A stretch of DNA of 64,000 nucleotides from an uncultured Rikenellaceae bacterium (GTDB lineage: Bacteria; Bacteroidota; Bacteroidia; Bacteroidales; Rikenellaceae). Numbering within the stretch: position 1 is the first letter of the stretch; the number at the start of each line of letters is the position of its first letter. The position numbers were made by a program, and so were the translations under genes. The notes under the pieces were generated by a model, which had not been told where the DNA came from, searched no databases, and saw only the letters and a program-made list of their open reading frames with translations. Where the stretch lies: NCBI GenBank assembly GCA_946486375.1, contig CAMLTW010000001.1, positions 372,001-436,000 of the forward strand. The letters are read 5' to 3'. Of the stretch, positions 39,101 through 50,852 are shown in pieces.

Positions 39101-42100
39101 TGTCCAAGCGTTTACAGGTTCTGTTTCGGGAGGTTTTCTTCCCGTCTGCGGGGTTCCGTTCCGCTGGGGCCGGATCGCTGACGAGTATTGGATATCGGGG
39201 CGATTTTTGGTCGTTGTCGGCTTCAGCTTCGGGAGGTGCCCGGTTGCGGTTTATCGATTCCGGCGCTGTTTTTGACGGTCTCGATCGCTCGTACGGTTTT
39301 TCGTTGCGTTGTGTCCAAGGATTTGCAGGCTTTGTTTGTCGGATGGTTTTTCCCGTCTGCGGGGTTCCGCGAACGGCCTACGGGAATGGTGTCGGGTATC
39401 GGCTCTTACGGATACTTTTCCTGCTCGTCTCCTTTAAGTACGGATGTCTGGCGTCCGCGCTTTGCCGGAGATTATGGCAGTATGGGTGCGGGCGGTGGCC
39501 GTACGTGTGCGTTCGGTGTGCGTTGTGTCCAAGCGTTTACAGGTTCTGTTTCGGGCTGGTTTTCTTCCCGTCTGCGGGGTTTCGGAGCAATACGACGGGA
39601 GTGTCTGGTGTTGTCGGTTCCAACGGGTATGTGTCGTTATCGCTTTCATCGGGTGCTTATGCCCTGTGTTCGCTCTTCCAGCCGTCCGGTTCGTATCTCA
39701 ATGCGGAAGGTGGCCGTACACATGGCTTTCCATTGCGTTGTGTCCAAGCGTTTACAGGTTCTGTTTCGGGATGTCTTCTTCCCGGCTGCGGGGAATCGTC
39801 ACCGCGAAACGGGAGCGCTGACGAACGTGGGTTCCGAAGGGGTTGTATGGGCTGTTTCCGCGTCTGGGATTTACAGCCGGTTCCTTGATTTTTATAGTTC
39901 TTCCGTGTTCCTCAATACGCTCAGTCGCTCTTACGGCTTTGCGTTGCGTTGTGTCCAAGCATTTACAGGTTCTGGATCGGGATGATTTTCTTCCCGTCTG
40001 CGGGGAATCGTCATCGCGAAACGGGAGCGTTGGCTTACCTCGGCTCCAATGGTTATTGTTGGATGTCGTCCGTTTCGATGCAGTTTTCCCGGTGGTCGGA
40101 GTTTCAGGGTTCGCAAGTTTGTTTGAACGAAGGCGGTCGTTCGAATGCCTTTTCGTTGCGTTGTGTCCAAGCATTTACAGGTTCTGGATCGGGATGATCT
40201 TCTTCCCGTCTGCGGGGTTTCGGAGCAATACGACGGGAACCCTGGCGAGCGTAGGGTCGACCGGTTATTGTTATGCGTCGGTCTCTTCCGGTTCGGGCGC
40301 ATGGCGGTCGGAGTTTTCCGGTTCGTATGGTTGCGTGAGTGCGAATCTCCGTACCTACGCTTTTTCGTTGCGTTGTGTCCAAGCATTTACAGGTTCTGAA
40401 TCGGGATGATCTTCTTCCCGGCTGCGGGGTGTCTTCATTACGCGACAGGGGGGCTGGCCGGTGTGGGTTCCAGCGGCTACGCATGGACTTTGTCGTTTTC
40501 CGGTGCGAATACCCGGTGTGTAGAATTTCACGGGTCGTATGTGGTTTCCGGTCTGGGTTTTCGTACCTATGCTTTTTCGTTGCGTTGTGTCCAAGCGTTT
40601 ACAGGTTCTGGATCGGGATGGTTTTCTTCCCGTCTGCGGGTTTTCGGGCCAATATGACGGGAGTGATGACGAGCGCCGGTTCTGTCGGTTTCTTTTATGC
40701 TTCCGACTCCGAGAGCGTCAGTTCGTGGCGGGTAGAGTTTCAGAGTACGGGTGCTTGTCTAAGTGCTCTTCATCGTTCATATGGTTTTCCATTGCGTTGT
40801 GTCCAAGCGTTTACAGGTTCTGTTTCGGGATGATTTTCTTCCCGACTGCGGGGTTCCGGGCCAATATGACGGGAGTGCTGACAAGTGTCGGTTTTGAGGG
40901 ACAGTTCTGGAGTGCATCTCCTTTCGTGGATGCTGCTTGCGGGCTCTTGTTTCGGGCGGCGGATTTGTTTTTGCCCGTGGGAAGCAGCCGTACTCACGGC
41001 CGTTCGTTGCGTTGTGTCCAAGCGTTTACAGGTTCTGTTTCGGGATGAATTTCTTCCCGTCTGCGGGGATCTGCGAATTTGCGTCGGGAGTACGGGCGAA
41101 TGTCGGTGCCAATGGCCCGTGTTGGTCGTCATCCATCGTTAGGGATCTGGCCGGTTATCTGGATTTTACGGCTTCCAGGGGCAATCTTTATTCACATACC
41201 CGTTCGTTCGGCTTTGGTGTGCGTTGTGTCCAAGAACTTACACGGAATCTATTTCGGGCAATTTTCTTCCCGTCTGCGGGGTACCGGGACTACATGTTGG
41301 GGTCGTTGGCGTCCGCCGGTTCCGAAGGCGGCATCTGGTCGATCATGGTTGCGTATAGTGACAGTTTCCGTTTGGTTTTCTGGGGAGGTAATGTGTCCGA
41401 ATATGGTACGGGGCGGTGTCGCGGTTATTCGTTGCGTTGTGTCCAAGCATTTACAGGTTCTGGATCGGGATGACTTTCTTCCCGACTGCGGGGTTCCGGC
41501 ATCGTGAATCGGGAGCGCTGGATAACATCGGTTCCGAGAGCGATGTATGGGGTTCGGCCATTTCCGCCGCCGGCGGTTTTCGGCTGTTGTCTTACAATGC
41601 ACTCGTTTGCGTGTTAGGTACCAGTCGTGGAAATGGCTTCAGTTTGCGTTGTGTCCAAGCGTTTATGGATTCTGTTTCGGGACGGTCTTCTTCCCGGCTG
41701 CGGGTTTCCGGAACGAACAGTCGGGTGCGGCCCAGTTCGTCGGTGCTGATGGTGACTACTGGTCATCCTTCGCTTCAGGCTCGTCCGCCCTGCGTTTGTT
41801 TTATGAGGTCTCGACCGTGTATGTCGGTTTCCAGTATCGTGCTCGCGGTTTTAGTTTGCGTTGTGTCCAAGCGTTTACGGATTCTGTTTCGGGCTATTTC
41901 TTCCCGTCTGCGGGGTACCGCGCGCGCGAGTCGGGAGTGCTATTTGCTTTTGGTTCCGAAGGGTACTGTTGGTCATCTGTGCCGTCGGGTTTCAGTGGGA
42001 TAGGATTGGGTTGTATCGGTACGGGCGTTTATTTCTACATGGGCTATCGGACGTACTGCTTTCCATTGCGTTGTGTCCAAGAACTTACACGAAATTTGTT

Positions 42101-43570
42101 TCGGGCTATTTCTTCCCGCCTGCGGGGTACCGGTTCCGGATGTCGGGAGCGCTAACGGGTGTCGGTTCCGAAGGACACTGCTGGTCTTCGATGTCGTCGG
42201 ATTTCAGTGGAGTCAGGCTCGGCAGCAACGGTGCGAACGTTTGTTTCTATGCGAACGGCCGTACGTTCGGTTATTCGTTGCGTTGTGTCCAAGCGTTTAC
42301 AGTTTTCTGTTGCGGGTCGATTTTCTTCCCGTCTGCGGGGTATCTCGGCCAAAACACGGCAGTGCTGACGAACGTCGATTCCGGCGCCTATTGTTGGGCT
42401 TCGACTTCGATGGATTTGCGTGCTGTTTCCGGGGGATATTACGATTTGTACATGTGTTTCTATGTCGGTTCCCGGACGTATGGATTTTCGTTGCGTTGTG
42501 TCCAAGTATTTACAAGCTTTGTTGCAGGGGCATTTATTTCCCGTCTGCGGGGAATCGTAGCCGGGATATGGGAGCTTTGGCGTATGTCGGAAGCGTCGGT
42601 TATTACTGGTTGCCGTCTGTTTCGACGCAGTTTTCCTGGTGGTTGGAGTTTCAGAGTTCGAGCGCTCACGTGAGTGCATACAGTCGTTCACATGGCTTTG
42701 TTTTGCGTTGTGTCCAAGTATTTACGGATTAAGTTTCGGGTTGCTTTCTTCCCGACTGCGGGGTACCGGGAACACGGTTCCGGAGAGTTGGCTGCCATCG
42801 GGTCGAGCGGTTATTATTGGGCGGCCGTTTCTTCGGCGGAACTGGCTCCGTACCTGTATTGTGCCGGTACGGGTTTGTACCTGAATACCTATTATCGGTC
42901 TCGTGCTTATGTGTTGCGTTGTGTCCAAGCATTTACAGAATTGGTTTCGGGATGGTTCTTCCCGTCTGCGGGGTTTCGGCACTACACGGCGGGAGGTTTG
43001 TCGGCCGTCGATTCCGAGGGGCATTGTTGGTCTTCGGTGCCATCGGGGCCGGATGCCGTCCGGATGGGATACTTCGGAGGATACGGCTGTTTTTTTGTCA
43101 ATAATCGTTCGTATGGCTTTAGTTTGCGTTGTGTCCAAGTATTTACGGGCTTTGTTGCGGGGTATTTCTTCCCGTCTGCGGGGTTCTGCCGTAGCGAGTC
43201 GGGAGTGGCGGCGAATATCGGTTCCGAGGGGTATTATTGGTCCGATTTCCCTGCCGGCTCAGTGGCTTTGCGGGCTGTCTTCACTTCCGGGAACCTGGGA
43301 TTGGGTACAGCGAGTAGTCGTTGTCATGCTTTTCCGTTGCGTTGTGTCCGAGCGTTTACGAGTTTTGTTTCGGGCTGTTTTCTTCCCGTCTACGGGGTAC
43401 CGCATGCAGGAAAAAGGGGCGTTGTCCTCCATCGGTTCCAATGGTTATGCCTGGACTTCGTCGCCTTCGGGTACGAATGCCCGACCCGTGGAATTTCTCG
43501 GTTCGTGTGCGGTTACCGGTACGAGTGCGCGTTCGTATTGCTTTTCGTTGCGTTGTGTCCGAGGATTTAC
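30001..43570 (+). repeat. silent cassette array, block 1 (64 cassettes)
   Basis: Tandem variable-domain cassettes, 202-216 bp apart, mostly 210-214. Positions of the GCGTTGTGTCC box that closes each: 30204, 30418, 30628, 30841, 31052, 31264, 31474, 31687, 31898, 32109, 32325, 32538, 32749, 32961, 33175, 33387, 33601, 33811, 34021, 34232, 34446, 34660, 34871, 35083, 35295, 35509, 35714, 35927, 36139, 36353, 36555, 36769, 36971, 37183, 37399, 37611, 37823, 38037, 38250, 38460, 38670, 38883, 39095, 39306, 39520, 39735, 39946, 40158, 40370, 40582, 40794, 41009, 41221, 41434, 41646, 41858, 42068, 42280, 42493, 42705, 42916, 43126, 43339, 43550. None has its own start, ribosome site or promoter that I can see, yet each core is open in the frame of the FFPSAG box. 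Neighbours usually sit in different frames because 212 is not a multiple of 3. Confidence 0.93.
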
Positions 43571-43913
43571 GGAAGCGAATTTTTTTGTTATTGAAAATAT
43601 GGTTATCTTCAACAGAAATAAAACTGAATTTGGAACTGAAAACTTGGAAAAATTGGCACCAAGTTCTTTGGTTTATTGAGAAACGGAATGGATTTCGGAG
43701 GCATATGATGAGAAGTTCGGGAAAAGTTTTTTCCCGATACCCAATGTCGGGTTCTGCAAACGATTCAGGGTGTGGTACGGACATGGGTTATGCTTGAAGA
43801 CCGTTTCCCGGGGATGTTCGGAATGGGTGGTTTACGGGAAGAAGGGCTTTTCCGAGGGGCGTCTTGCGGGAAGTCTTAGAGGATTGTCGGCTATCGGTTT
43901 TGCCGGATCCGGA
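43571..43913 (+). other. AT-rich spacer between blocks 1 and 2, no leader element
   Basis: 343 bp with no cassette. It lacks the hairpin and AAATTCA tract present in the other spacers. It holds a GGGAAAA...TTTTCCC hairpin at about 43719-43735, a possible terminator for read-through from block 1. The first ~110 bases are much more AT-rich than the array. I see no gene. Confidence 0.6.
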
Positions 43914-44528
43914 TCGTTCTTCCGGTCTGCGGGGTATCGTCATCGGGACCCGGGAGCGCTGACGAGCGTCGGCTCCAACGGTTATGCCTGGTCATCGGCC
44001 CTTTCGGGTACCACGGCCCGGCTCGTGGAGTTTCACGGTACGTACGCGGTTGATGGTACGAGCCATCGTTCGAATGGTTTTACAGTGCGTTGTGTCCAAG
44101 CATTAACGAACTGGTTTCCGGAAGTCCTCTTCTTCCCGTCTGCGGGGTACCGCATACGTGAAACGGGAGCGCTGACGAATGTCGGTTCCTACGGATGCTG
44201 TTGGTTGGATTCCGCTTCGGAGGTCAGTGCTTATCGGATGGTTTTCAGCGGTGTCGATGCCTGTTTCCATTCGACTGCCTGTGCTTTCGGTTATTCGTTG
44301 CGTTGTGTCCAAGCGTTTACATGTTCTGTTGCGGAACAGCCTTCTTCCCGTCTGCGGGGTACCGGCATAACACGTCGGGAGTGCTGACGAATGTCGGTGC
44401 CAGCGGGTTCTGTTGGTCGTCGTCCGTCTCCGGAAGCGATGCTGGCTATCTGTACATGGGATCGGCCAACACCTATCTGCAATTCAACCTGCGTGCGAAT
44501 GCCCTTTCGTAGCGTTGTGTCCAAGGAT
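43914..44528 (+). repeat. silent cassette array, block 2 (3 cassettes)
   Basis: Closing boxes at 44087, 44300 and 44512. The first cassette keeps RSNGF before VRCVQ. The third has a stop codon at its end (TCGTAG before CGTTGTGTCC), the only such loss I found in the array. Confidence 0.88.
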
Positions 44529-44584
44529 TTACAGTCCGTTCCGAAGAGGTGGGAAGTCCCTTATTCTTGAAAGCAGTTTCCGAA

Positions 44585-44735
44585 TCCTGAGTTCCGTCCG
44601 GTTACGGCCTGCGGAAGAGAGATCGTAAATTCAGCAGCCCGCTGATGGAAACCGGTTGTGGGTTTTCGTCAGCTATCATCGGTTTCGGGAATAACCGGTT
44701 TCGGCCGTTTTTTCCCGAAGCACACAGCGGTTGCT
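44585..44735 (+). ncRNA. array leader element L1
   Basis: Hairpin with TTCCGT (44592-44597) pairing GCGGAA (44611-44616) around a GGTTACGG loop, then CGTAAATTCAGCAGCCC. A folded middle has 10-bp arms GAAACCGGTT / AACCGGTTTC. CAGCGGTTGC (44725-44734) comes just before block 3. Same order as L2-L6. Transcription is not shown; RNA nature is inferred from compensatory changes among copies. Confidence 0.5.
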
Positions 44736-46390
44736 TATTTTTCCGTCTGCGGGACACCGACACCGTGAGAGGGGAGCGCTGACGAATGTTGGTTCCAACG
44801 GTTATTACTGGTCGTTGTCTGTTTCGACCCAGTACTCCTGGTGGTTGGAGTTCCAGGGGGCGTACGTCTGCATGAACGCGAACAGTCGTTCGAACGGCTT
44901 TCCTGTGCGTTGTGTCCAAGAACTTGCACGGATTCTGTCTGGGCTGACCTTCTTCTCGTCTGCGGGTTTTCGGCATTCAGCGACGGGAGCGCTGACGAGC
45001 GCGGGTTCCGAGGGTCGTTTCTGGCTCGCTGTTTCATCGGGAGCCGGTTCTGTACGGATGGGGTTCGACGGTGCCGGTTTGTCGTTTATCGACATTCACC
45101 GTACGTTCGGTTTCAGTTTGCGTTGTGTCCAAGCATTGACAGGAGTGGTTTCGGGATGACTTTCTTCCCGACTGCGGGGAACCGGAACCACTCGACGGGA
45201 GTGCTGTCTTCCGTCGGTTCCGGCGGCTATTTCTGGTTGCCGTGCGTTTCCGGAAACGATGCCGGTTATGTGTACATCGATGGCACCCGTCTTTTCCTGA
45301 ATTTCAACGCACGCACGCTGAGCTTTCCGTTGCGTTGTGTCCAAGAAATTACGGATTGTTTCGGAGACTTCCCGTCTGCGGGGTACCGCGTCAACACCAC
45401 GGGAGCGCTGACGAACGTCGGTTCCGGCAGTTATCTCTGGTCGCTGTCGCCTTCGGGTACGGGTGCTTACCGTTTGTATACCGGCTCGTCCGATCTGTTC
45501 CTTAATACGACGAATCGTTCGAATAGCTTTCCGTTGCGTTGTGTCCAAGAAATTGCGGATTGTTCCGGAAACTTCCCGTCTGCGGGGTGTCGTCATAATA
45601 TGACAGGAGTATTGACGAACGTCGGTTCCGAAGGGGATGTCTGGTCTTCGATGCGCGAGAGCACGCTCGGTCTTCGGTTGATTTTCAGTGGTGCGTTTGC
45701 GACTTCTTACGGCACGAATCGTGCGTTCGGTTATCCGTTGCGTTGTGTCCAAGCGTTTATGACTTGTTCCGGGATGGCTCTTTCCGTCTGCGGGGCTTCG
45801 ATACCGTGATACGGGAGCGATGACGCTCGTCGGTTCCGAAGGGTTCATCTGGTCTTCGGCATGTGAGGGTACGAACGGTTTTCGATCGATTTTCAGCGGT
45901 GCGTTTGCGACTTCTTACGGCACGGGTCGTGCGTTCGGTTTTCCGTTGCGTTGTGTCCAAGCGTTTATGGGGTTTGTTTCGGGATGACTTTCTTCCCGGC
46001 TTCGGGGTACCGTCATCGGGATACGGGAGCGCTGACGAACGTCGGTTCCGAAGGGAACGTCTGGTCTTCGATGCGCGAGGGCACGAACGGTTTTCGGTTG
46101 ATTTTCAACGGCACGTTAACGGCTTCCAACGGTACGAACCGTGCGAACTGCTTTCCGTTGCGTTGTGTCCGAGCATTTATGGGTTTTGTTTCGGGAAGGT
46201 TTCTTCCCGGCTGCGGGGTACCTCGACTATCCGACGGGAGCGTTGACAGGCATCGGTTCCAATGGACCTTGCTGGTCTTCTTGTGTATCGGGTGCCAGCG
46301 GTTCTTATTTGGATTTTACCGCTTCCCGTGTCAATCTCGCTTCCTTTAGCCGTGCGTACGGTTTCATGGTGCGTTGTGTCCGAGCATTTA
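44736..46390 (+). repeat. silent cassette array, block 3 (8 cassettes)
   Basis: Closing boxes at 44907, 45120, 45332, 45535, 45740, 45948, 46160 and 46371. Some linkers are shorter than in block 1 (for example after 45332 and 45535). The last two cassettes end CCGAG (Arg) in place of CCAAG (Gln). The first cassette carries MNANSRSNGF. Confidence 0.9.
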
Positions 46391-46453
46391 GCTTGTTTGC
46401 AGCCGAAGGAAGAAGGAAATGTGAGAGTCGATTCCGGAAACAGCAATCACAAC

Positions 46454-46604
46454 CGTGAGTCCCGTCGTGTTACGGCCGACGGGAGAGAGGTTCGTAAATT
46501 CAGCAGCCCGCTGGTAACGGACTGTGTCTGTTTATCAGCAAGGATTCGTTCCCGGAAAACCGTCTTGCCGGATGTTTTTTCCGGGAAAATGTCAGTGGTT
46601 GCTT
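46454..46604 (+). ncRNA. array leader element L2
   Basis: Stem TCCCGTCG (46460-46467) / CGACGGGA (46477-46484), loop with GTTACGG. Then CGTAAATTCAGCAGCCC, a folded middle with 11-bp arms TTCCCGGAAAA / TTTTCCGGGAA, and CAGTGGTTGC at 46593. The stem differs in sequence from L1 but stays paired. Block 4 starts about 85 bp after the CAG motif, further than in other leaders. Confidence 0.5.
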
Positions 46605-46685
46605 TACTTTTTCAGACATACCGGTTCTTATCGTGGCCGTGCCGGGTGTATTTTGAGGCATTTCCATGAGAAGTTTGGCGAAACC

Positions 46686-47705
46686 CGGTTCCATCTGCGG
46701 GGAACCGGTATTACACGACGGGAGCGCAGACGAACGTCGGTTCCAATGGTCCGTGCTGGTCTTTTTCTGCGACGGGGTGTACGGTTGGTATCTCGATTTC
46801 TACGGTTCTTACGCGTTCCTCAATGCGGGTAGTCGGGCTTACGGCTTGCTTGTGCGTTGTGTCCAAGAATTTGCATGGATTCAGTCAGGGCTCGGTCTTC
46901 TTCCCGTCTGCGGGGTTGTGCCACCGGGAGTCGGGAGCGTTTGTGAATGTCGGTTCCTATGGTTATTATTGGTCGTCGTCCGTTTCGATGCCGTATTCCT
47001 GGTGGTTGGAATTCCAGGGGGCGTACGCCTACGTGCACGCGAGCAGTCGTTCGCTCGGCTTTGCGGTGCGTTGTGTCCAAGCGTTTATGACCTGTTCCGG
47101 GAAACTTTTCCGTCTGCGGGGTTCCGGAGCTCCGATGCCGGTGTGGTGGCAGGTGTGGGTTCCCAGGGCGTCATTTGGTCGTTTGCCCTTTCGGGCGGCG
47201 ATGGTTCCCGGCTGGTGTTCCTCGGCTCATACTCCTGTCTTTCGGCAGTGAATCGTACGTTCGGCTTCGGTTTGCGTTGTGTCCAAGAAGTTACATGGAT
47301 GGTTTTTCTTCCCGTCTGCGGGTTTTCGGGCCACCACGACGGGAGTGCCGACGGGTATCGGTTCCGACGGCCGTGTCTGGTCTTCGTCGCCTTCGGGGAC
47401 GAACTCTGGCCTGCTGTATTATAATTCCGGTTCTGCGTACTTCAATACGGGCGGTTACCGTACGAATTGTTATTCGTTGCGTTGTGTCCAAGAAACTACA
47501 TTTCGTTCCGGAGATACTTCCCGTCTGCGGGTTGCCGTCACGATACGTCGGGAGAGTCGGTGTATGCCGGTTCCGCTGGTTATGTTTGGACGTCTGTTGC
47601 TTTGTCTGCGTTTGTTCCGCATCTGTTTTTTGATGCTGCGAACTCGTATTTGCATGCTTATCGCCGTGTTCGTGCCTATTCCTTGCGTTGTGTCCGAGCA
47701 TTTGC
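46686..47705 (+). repeat. silent cassette array, block 4 (5 cassettes)
   Basis: Closing boxes at 46854, 47068, 47274, 47479 and 47685. The second cassette is a near copy of one in block 1 (closing box 36139), differing mainly in variable codons. The last cassette ends CCGAG. Confidence 0.9.
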
Positions 47706-47775
47706 AGAATCGGTGAAGCGTTTCGGTTACGGAGTGCCTGGAAAGTGAGCGGAAAAGCTTCCGGAAGAAATCGAA

Positions 47776-47947
47776 ACCCGGAGTTCCGTCAGGTTACGGC
47801 CTGCGGAAGCGTGGTTCGTAAATTCAACAATCCACTGGTTTCCTGAGCCGGAGAAGGCATCGACCTTCCGGCTGAAATTAGTTATGTCGAGATGCCGTAC
47901 GGGTTTGTTTCCTCATATCCCCGTACCGTTTCATACAGAGATTGTTT
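47776..47947 (+). ncRNA. array leader element L3
   Basis: Stem TTCCGT (47784-47789) / GCGGAA (47803-47808) extended by AGG / CCT with one bulged C, loop TTACGG. Then CGTAAATTCAACAATCC. The middle can pair GGCATCGAC with GTCGAGATGCC and GTACGGG with CCCGTAC. CAGAGATTGT at 47936 abuts block 5. About 95 bp are nearly identical to L5, so the two share a recent origin. Confidence 0.5.
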
Positions 47948-49805
47948 TTTATTCCCGTCTGCGGGGTATCGCCACAACAGTTCGGGAGCGCTGACGAACA
48001 TCGGTTCCGAAGGGAACTGCTGGTCTTTTGTTCCGTCGGGTTCCAGTAGTGTAAGACTGGGTTATAACGGTTCGAACGTTTGTTTCAACGCGAACAATCG
48101 TACGAACGGCTTCAGTTTGCGTTGTGTCCGAGCGTTTATAGGTTTGTTTCGGAGCGGCTTCTTCCCGACTGCGGGTACCCGTCATCGGGATACGGGGGCG
48201 CTGGCGTACATCGGTTCCGAGGGGTATTGCTGGTCTTCCGTGTCATCGGGCTCCGGTGGCGTAAGATTGGGTTATATCGGTACGGACGTTTGTTTCATCG
48301 TCTTCCATCGTTCCAATGGTTTCAGCTTGCGTTGTGTCCGAGTATTTACGGGTGTTGTTGCGAAGCGCTTCTTCCCGGCTGCGGGGTATCGCCACAACGG
48401 TTCGGGAGCGCTGTCGAACGTCGGTTCCGGCGGGTACGTGTGGTCGTCCTGCGTTTCACGTTACGATGCAGGTTATCTGAATTTCAACGGCCCCAACGTC
48501 TATCTGCAATTCAATTCGCGCGGTTACGGCTTGTCGTTGCGTTGTGTCCGAGAAATTACGGGTTTGTTCCGGGAAGTTTTCCGTCTGCAGGGTACCGTTC
48601 TTACACGTCGGGAGCACTGTCGAGCGTCGGTTCCGGCGGGTACGTATGGTCGTCCCGTGTTTCGGGTCTCGTTGCGGGCTGTGTGAATTTCAATTGGGCC
48701 AGCGCTTATCTGCAATTCGATTCGCGCGGTTACGGCCTGTCGTTGCGTTGTGTCCAAGCGTTTACGTTTTTTCGATCTGCCTTCCCGTCTGCGGGGTACC
48801 GGTACTGTACAACGGGAGCGCTGACGAACGTCGGTTCTTTCGGGGAGTTCTGGTCGTCTTCTCCGGTGGGCACCGATGCCTGCTATTTGGAGTTGCAGCC
48901 TGCTGCGGGGTATTTGCGGGTCTACCTTCGAACGTATGCATTTTCGATGCGTTGTGTCCAAGCATTTGCGGATTTTCGTTCCAGGAGGTTTCTTCCCGTC
49001 TGCGGGGTATCTGGATCGTGCGTCGGGATCGCAGGCGAGTGTCGGTTCCGAAGGGTATTGCTGGTCATCGTTCCCTTCGGGCACCAGTGCGGTGTTCCTC
49101 AATTTCGACGGTTCCACAACCTGGCCTTATGTCGGTTCTCGTGGCGCGGGCCGTTCGATGCGTTGTGTCCAAGGATTTGCAAATTTGGTTTCAGGATGTT
49201 TTCTTCCCGTCTGCGGGGTACCGGGAACATGGTTCCGGAGCGCATTCGGCGGTCGGTTCTTCGTGTTACTATTGGTGCGGAGACGCTGCCGGTACCGCTG
49301 CCCGCTATCTGGTTGCTGTCGGTTCGGCTGCGATGTTGGGCGATGCCAGCTACAGGACGGAGTGTCGTTCGTTGCGTTGTGTCCAAGAAGTCACATGGAT
49401 CGGTTTTCTTCCCGTCTGCGGGGTACCTGGATCGTTCGTCGGGAGCGCTGTCGAACGTCGGTTCCAACGGGTATTTTTCGTGCTCGTCTCCTTCGGGTTC
49501 GGATGCCTGGCGTCCGCGCTTTGCCGGCGACAACGCCAACATAGGAGCTGCGAACGGTCGTACTTACGCTTTCGGCGTGCGTTGTGTCCAAGAAGTTACA
49601 TGGATCGGTTTTCTTTCCGTCTGCGGGGCGCCGTGTATTCGATGCGGGAGCGCCGACGAATGTCGGTTCCGAGGCTTTTGGCTGGTCTTCAGTTGCTTCG
49701 GCTCCGTCTTCGTCGTATTTGGCCTTTCACGGTTCGGGCGTGTATTTCGCTACGACCGGTCATCGTGCGAATGGCTTTCCGTTGCGTTGTGTCCAAGTAT
49801 TTATG
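47948..49805 (+). repeat. silent cassette array, block 5 (9 cassettes)
   Basis: Closing boxes at 48119, 48329, 48539, 48745, 48949, 49160, 49374, 49579 and 49784. The first cassette reads FNANNRTNGFSLRCVR, the most asparagine-rich end in the array. The first three cassettes end CCGAG. Confidence 0.9.
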
Positions 49806-49856
49806 TCGGGAAAACGAGGGGAGTTTTTTCGATCCTTTCTCTCGAACGATTCTCAT

Positions 49857-49996
49857 ATCCGGAGTTCCGGCAGGCTACGGTCGCCGGAAGTGCGATGGTA
49901 AATTCAGCAGTCCGCTGGTTTCTTTACGGGATTTCCAGCTAAGGCGATCGGCTTGGTTTGGCTTTCTCACCATGCCGCTGTTTTCAGTGGCTGCTA
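49857..49996 (+). ncRNA. array leader element L4
   Basis: Stem TTCCGGC (49865-49871) / GCCGGAA (49883-49889): the U-G pair of L1/L3 is a G-C pair here. Loop contains GCTACGG. Then GGTAAATTCAGCAGTCC, and CAGTGGCTGC at 49985 shortly before block 6. Confidence 0.5.
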
Positions 49997-50002
49997 TCCG
50001 TG

Positions 50003-50617
50003 CATCCCGTCTGCGGGGAACCTGTACTATACGACGGGATCGCTGTCCGCTGTCGGTTCGGAGGGGCAACTCTGGAGTGCGTTTTCTTCCGGGGCTTATG
50101 CCTGTAACCTGGGGGTTCGTTTCGCGGATGTGTTCCTGAATACCGGCGGCTACCGTGCCAACGGTCGATTGTTGCATTGTGTCCAAGCGTTTACAGGTTT
50201 GTTTCGAAGGGATTTCTTCCCGTCTGCGGGTTTTCGCGATCGCCTTTCGGGAGCGCTGTCGAACATCGGTTCCAACGGGTATTTTTCGTGCTCGACTACT
50301 TCCGAATCCGATGTCTGGCGTCCCCGGTTTGTCAGCGATAATGCCAGCCTGGGCACTGCAGGCGGTCGTGCTCATGCTTTCAGCATGCGTTGTGTCCAAG
50401 CGCTTACAGATTTGTTTCGGGGAAATTTCTTCCCGTCTGCGGGATATCGGGACAACGGTTCGGGGAGCCCGGCGAGCGTCGGTTCCGGCGCTTACTTCTG
50501 GACGGATTCGGTTTCGGGTACCAGTGCCGGATATATCTATGTTAACTCGTCCTATGCCGGTATGAATTCCTATACCCGTTCGAACGGCTTTCCGTTGCGT
50601 TGTGTCCGAGCATTTGC
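50003..50617 (+). repeat. silent cassette array, block 6 (3 cassettes)
   Basis: Closing boxes at 50174 (GCATTGTGTCC, so Arg is His here), 50387 and 50597. The last ends CCGAG. Confidence 0.88.
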
Positions 50618-50691
50618 AAAATCGGTGAAGCATTGTTCCGGAAACGGAGCATGGGGAGAATAAGCGGAAAAGCTTCCGGAAAAAATCGAAA

Positions 50692-50851
50692 CCCGGAGTT
50701 CCGTGAGGCTACGGCCTGCGGAAGCGTGGTTCGTAAATTCAACAATCCACTGATCGCGGATCCGAACAGGTCGGATCGCGGTTAGTTAAAGTTTTCCTGC
50801 GCAGGCCGACTGGCCTGTTTTCCTGTCGCAGGCACTGTTCAGCGATTGTTT
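50692..50851 (+). ncRNA. array leader element L5
   Basis: Stem TTCCGT (50699-50704) / GCGGAA (50718-50723) extended by AGG / CCT, loop CTACGG. Then CGTAAATTCAACAATCC. The middle has GATCCGA / TCGGATC and nested CTGCG(CAGGCC / GGCCTG)CGCAG hairpins. CAGCGATTGT is at 50840, just before block 7. Confidence 0.5.
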
Positions 50852-50852
50852 T

